From Paenibacillus tarimensis (lineage in GTDB: Bacteria; Bacillota; Bacilli; Paenibacillales; Paenibacillaceae): a stretch of 64,000 nt of DNA. The stretch lies in the NCBI RefSeq assembly GCF_021532315.1, contig NZ_JAKGAO010000004.1, positions 186,001 to 250,000 on the forward strand, given 5' to 3'. This document shows positions 62,165-64,000 of the stretch, piece by piece. The translations under genes and the position numbers were made by a program. The notes beneath the pieces are model-generated. The model was not told where the DNA came from. It made no database searches and was given only the letters and a program-made list of their open reading frames with translations. Each line of letters begins with the position of its first letter. Within the stretch, counting starts at the first letter, position 1.

Positions 62165-62725
62165 TTGGCCAAAATTATGGACCGGCTGCTGCTGCTTGTA
62201 TACAGTATCATCGGCTTTGCCGTCAGTGTTGTGGCACTTCTTCTGGTCAGCAGGATCATTCCCGAGAGGGAAGCGTTAGACTGGGTGGAATCCTTATATG
62301 GAACGGACCGGCTGCTGCAAGGAATAGTTATTACCGTTTCTGTGGTTATTTTGTTAATCAGCCTGCGTTTTCTGTATGTGGCTTTGCGCCGAGGAAACGC
62401 ATCTTCTCCTTCCATCGACCAGCGCACTGAGTTTGGGGATATCCGCATTTCTGTGGAAACGGTTGAAAATCTGGCACTTAAAGCCGCTGCCAAACAGCGC
62501 GGAGTGAAGGATTTACGCGCACGCATCCGGATTGTAGAATCAGGCCTGGATATTATGCTGCGTACGGTTGTAGACGGGGAAAGCTCCCTTCCGCTTGTTA
62601 CAGAGGAAATCCAGCGTGCCGTTAAGGAACATGTGGAGGAAATAACGGGAATACCGGTATCAAGCGTTTCAGTATTTGTAGCCAACATCGTACAAACGCA
62701 GACGTTCAAGAGCCGCGTCGAATAA
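62165..62725 (+). CDS. amaP: Alkaline shock response membrane anchor protein AmaP
   Basis: 186 residues with two membrane helices (about 8-30 and 50-72) and a C-terminal Asp23-like domain (ISVETVENLALKAAAKQRGV, VTEEIQRAVKEHVEEITGIPV). In Staphylococcus AmaP anchors Asp23 to the membrane. TTG 62165 has AGGGGG 8 bases upstream; ATG 62177 is an alternative, and the frame is open back to 62060. Confidence 0.87.
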   Translation: MAKIMDRLLLLVYSIIGFAVSVVALLLVSRIIPEREALDWVESLYGTDRLLQGIVITVSVVILLISLRFLYVALRRGNASSPSIDQRTEFGDIRISVETVENLALKAAAKQRGVKDLRARIRIVESGLDIMLRTVVDGESSLPLVTEEIQRAVKEHVEEITGIPVSSVSVFVANIVQTQTFKSRVE

Positions 62726-62740
62726 AGGAGGTCATCGGCG

Positions 62741-62971
62741 ATGTGGAGGGAGATCCTGTCAACGTACGGAGGCCGGATCGCCGGCGTGGCGGCCGGTGTG
62801 TTCTTCGGGTGCATTTACTTGATTGCCGGCTTCTGGGACATGCTCTTTTTTGCTTTACTAACGTTTATCGGCTATTATGTTGGAAGACTGAAGGACGAGC
62901 GAACCGGACCGGTCTTTCCATGGGAGCGTTTAACCGGTTGGTTAAACGAGCGGTGGAGATGGTTCAAATAG
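62741..62971 (+). CDS. DUF2273 small membrane protein
   Basis: 76 residues with two hydrophobic helices (about 10-27 and 30-46), then a polar tail; ILSTYGGRIAGVAAGVFFG and FWDMLFFALLTFIGYYVG match DUF2273, which accompanies AmaP and Asp23 proteins. ATG with AAAGGAGGT about 10 bases upstream, 15 bases after amaP. Confidence 0.9.
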   Translation: MWREILSTYGGRIAGVAAGVFFGCIYLIAGFWDMLFFALLTFIGYYVGRLKDERTGPVFPWERLTGWLNERWRWFK

Positions 62972-63083
62972 CCCTGTGATTTCCTCCGTACGCCGGACGT
63001 CGGCTTACAGTCCGTTCGGGGCAGGGAGGAGATCATAGGTTTTTTTCGTTGTTCCCATAACAATTATGCTGCCAGGAGGACAT

Positions 63084-63542
63084 ATGAAGCGGAGATTAGC
63101 GCGTGAGATTGCGGTACAGAGCTTGTACCAGATGGAAATGAATGAAGTATCGGCCGAGGAAGCAGTGGCCATGATTGTCGAAGAAGCGGGACAGGAGGAC
63201 AGTGAAGTGGAAGCTGGCGGGAGCGGGCTGCAGGCGCTTAGCCGGTTCGCATACGAGATGGTTGCAGGTGTAAAGGATCATCTGGCTGAAATCGATGATA
63301 TGCTCCAGCAGTATTTAACAGGCTGGCAGGTGGACAGGCTTTCACGGGTTGACCGACAAATTCTTAGGCTTGCTTACTATGAGCTGGTCTATCGTGAGGA
63401 TGTGCCGCCGAAGGCCGCAGTGAATGAAGCCATAGAACTCGCTAAGCACTTCGGAACGGATGAATCCGGTAAATTTGTTAACGGCGTGCTGGGCAGATTG
63501 CTAAAGGCTGTAGAAGAGTTAAAGGCAAAGGACAAGCAGTAA
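63084..63542 (+). CDS. nusB: Transcription antitermination protein NusB
   Basis: RNA-binding antitermination factor for rRNA operons, 152 residues, all helical. REIAVQSLYQMEMN at the N-terminus and VPPKAAVNEAIELAKHFGTDESGKFVNGVLG at the C-terminus (read in parts) are typical. ATG 63084 follows AGGAGGA. folD lies 30 bases downstream, as in Bacillus. Confidence 0.95.
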   Translation: MKRRLAREIAVQSLYQMEMNEVSAEEAVAMIVEEAGQEDSEVEAGGSGLQALSRFAYEMVAGVKDHLAEIDDMLQQYLTGWQVDRLSRVDRQILRLAYYELVYREDVPPKAAVNEAIELAKHFGTDESGKFVNGVLGRLLKAVEELKAKDKQ

Positions 63543-63572
63543 GCGAACAAACGAACGGAGAGTGGGGATATC

Positions 63573-64000
63573 ATGTCAGCACAGCGAATTGAAGGTAAGG
63601 CGATTTCAGATCAAATCCGTGAAGAACTAAAGAGGGAGACAGCGGAACTGGCAGCCGAGGGCATTAAACCGGGCTTGGCAGTTGTGCTTGTGGGTGAAGA
63701 CGACGCTTCGCAGGTTTATGTCGGCAACAAGGAGAAGGCCTGTCAGCAGATGGGGTTTCATTCCGAGGTACACCGTCTTCCGGCCTCGACAACGCAGCAG
63801 GAGCTGCTTGATCTCGTCGCTTCTCTTAACGCGTCTTCGGCGGTCCATGGAATACTAGTACAGCTGCCGCTGCCTTCTCATATCGACGAAAAGGCGGTTA
63901 TTGATGCCATTAACGCTGAGAAGGATGTGGACGGCTTTCATCCAGTCAATACCGGCAATCTGGTCATCGGTGATGATAGCCTGCTGCCTTGTACGCCAGC
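63573..64000 (+). CDS. folD: Methylenetetrahydrofolate dehydrogenase/cyclohydrolase FolD (3' truncated)
   Basis: One-carbon metabolism enzyme that interconverts methylene-, methenyl- and formyl-tetrahydrofolate. The first 142 residues are present, and the frame is open to the right edge. The catalytic segment SQVYVGNKEKAC (Lys) and ILVQLPLP are visible, followed by KDVDGFHPVNTG. ATG 63573 follows GGAGAGTGGGG. Confidence 0.95.
   Translation, partial: MSAQRIEGKAISDQIREELKRETAELAAEGIKPGLAVVLVGEDDASQVYVGNKEKACQQMGFHSEVHRLPASTTQQELLDLVASLNASSAVHGILVQLPLPSHIDEKAVIDAINAEKDVDGFHPVNTGNLVIGDDSLLPCTP

Overview
The window is a stretch of chromosome from an endospore-forming, low-to-mid-GC Firmicute. Gene content and order, frequent TTG and GTG starts and strong GGAGG ribosome sites fit Paenibacillus or a close relative best; the genus is an inference from synteny. 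No rRNA, tRNA, prophage, insertion sequence or CRISPR array was seen.

Left block (1-25.7 kb). Almost everything is on the + strand and follows the Bacillus subtilis spoIIIE-ymf-recA-rny-ymcA order: spoIIIE (cut by the left edge), sleB, ymfF-ymfH-ymfI, ymfJ, ymfK, rodZ, a 53-residue membrane microprotein, yajQ, rimO, pgsA, cinA, recA, recX, rny, ymdB, spoVS, a membrane dipeptidase, a two-subunit 2-oxoacid:ferredoxin oxidoreductase, a PduL-type phosphotransacylase, miaB and ricA. The genes cover DNA translocation and repair, cell shape, membrane lipid synthesis, RNA decay, tRNA/ribosome thiolation and early sporulation control.

Middle block (25.8-43.8 kb). This is more accessory: bioY with a BirA operator, divergent from two ECF transporter genes (one an ATPase-transmembrane fusion); a yjcZ-like gene and a gerPA-gerPE spore-coat permeability operon with sigma-K-like promoters; an Hsp20-like gene; several small membrane or secreted proteins; zur, yidD, a methionine T-box and metG; a Zur-boxed zinc importer operon (znuA-znuC-znuB); ccdA; and the spore photoproduct lyase gene splB.

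Right block (43.9-64 kb). This follows the B. subtilis mntR-yqhO-yqhP-yqhQ-yqhR-aroQ-pepP-efp and yqhV-spoIIIAA-AH-accB-accC-yqhY-nusB-folD order. Inserted in it are a lysC-type aspartokinase with an internal translation start, a DUF441 gene and the comA-comB pair for 3-sulfolactate. folD runs off the right edge.

Themes that link the genes: sporulation and germination (spoIIIE, sleB, spoVS, gerP, splB, spoIIIA, sulfolactate) with recognisable sigma-G, sigma-H, sigma-K and sigma-E promoter candidates; metal homeostasis (zur with znuACB, mntR, histidine-rich segments in ZnuA and RicA); EF-P (efp) together with its modification gene ymfI; biotin import together with the biotin-dependent acetyl-CoA carboxylase genes accB-accC; and RNA-level control (T-box, several leader hairpins). 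I found no convincing wholly new system. The most notable items are the fused ECF ATPase-T protein, the histidine-rich RicA extension, the internal start in lysC, the microprotein with a hairpin at its ribosome site, and the promoter-terminator pair in front of recA.
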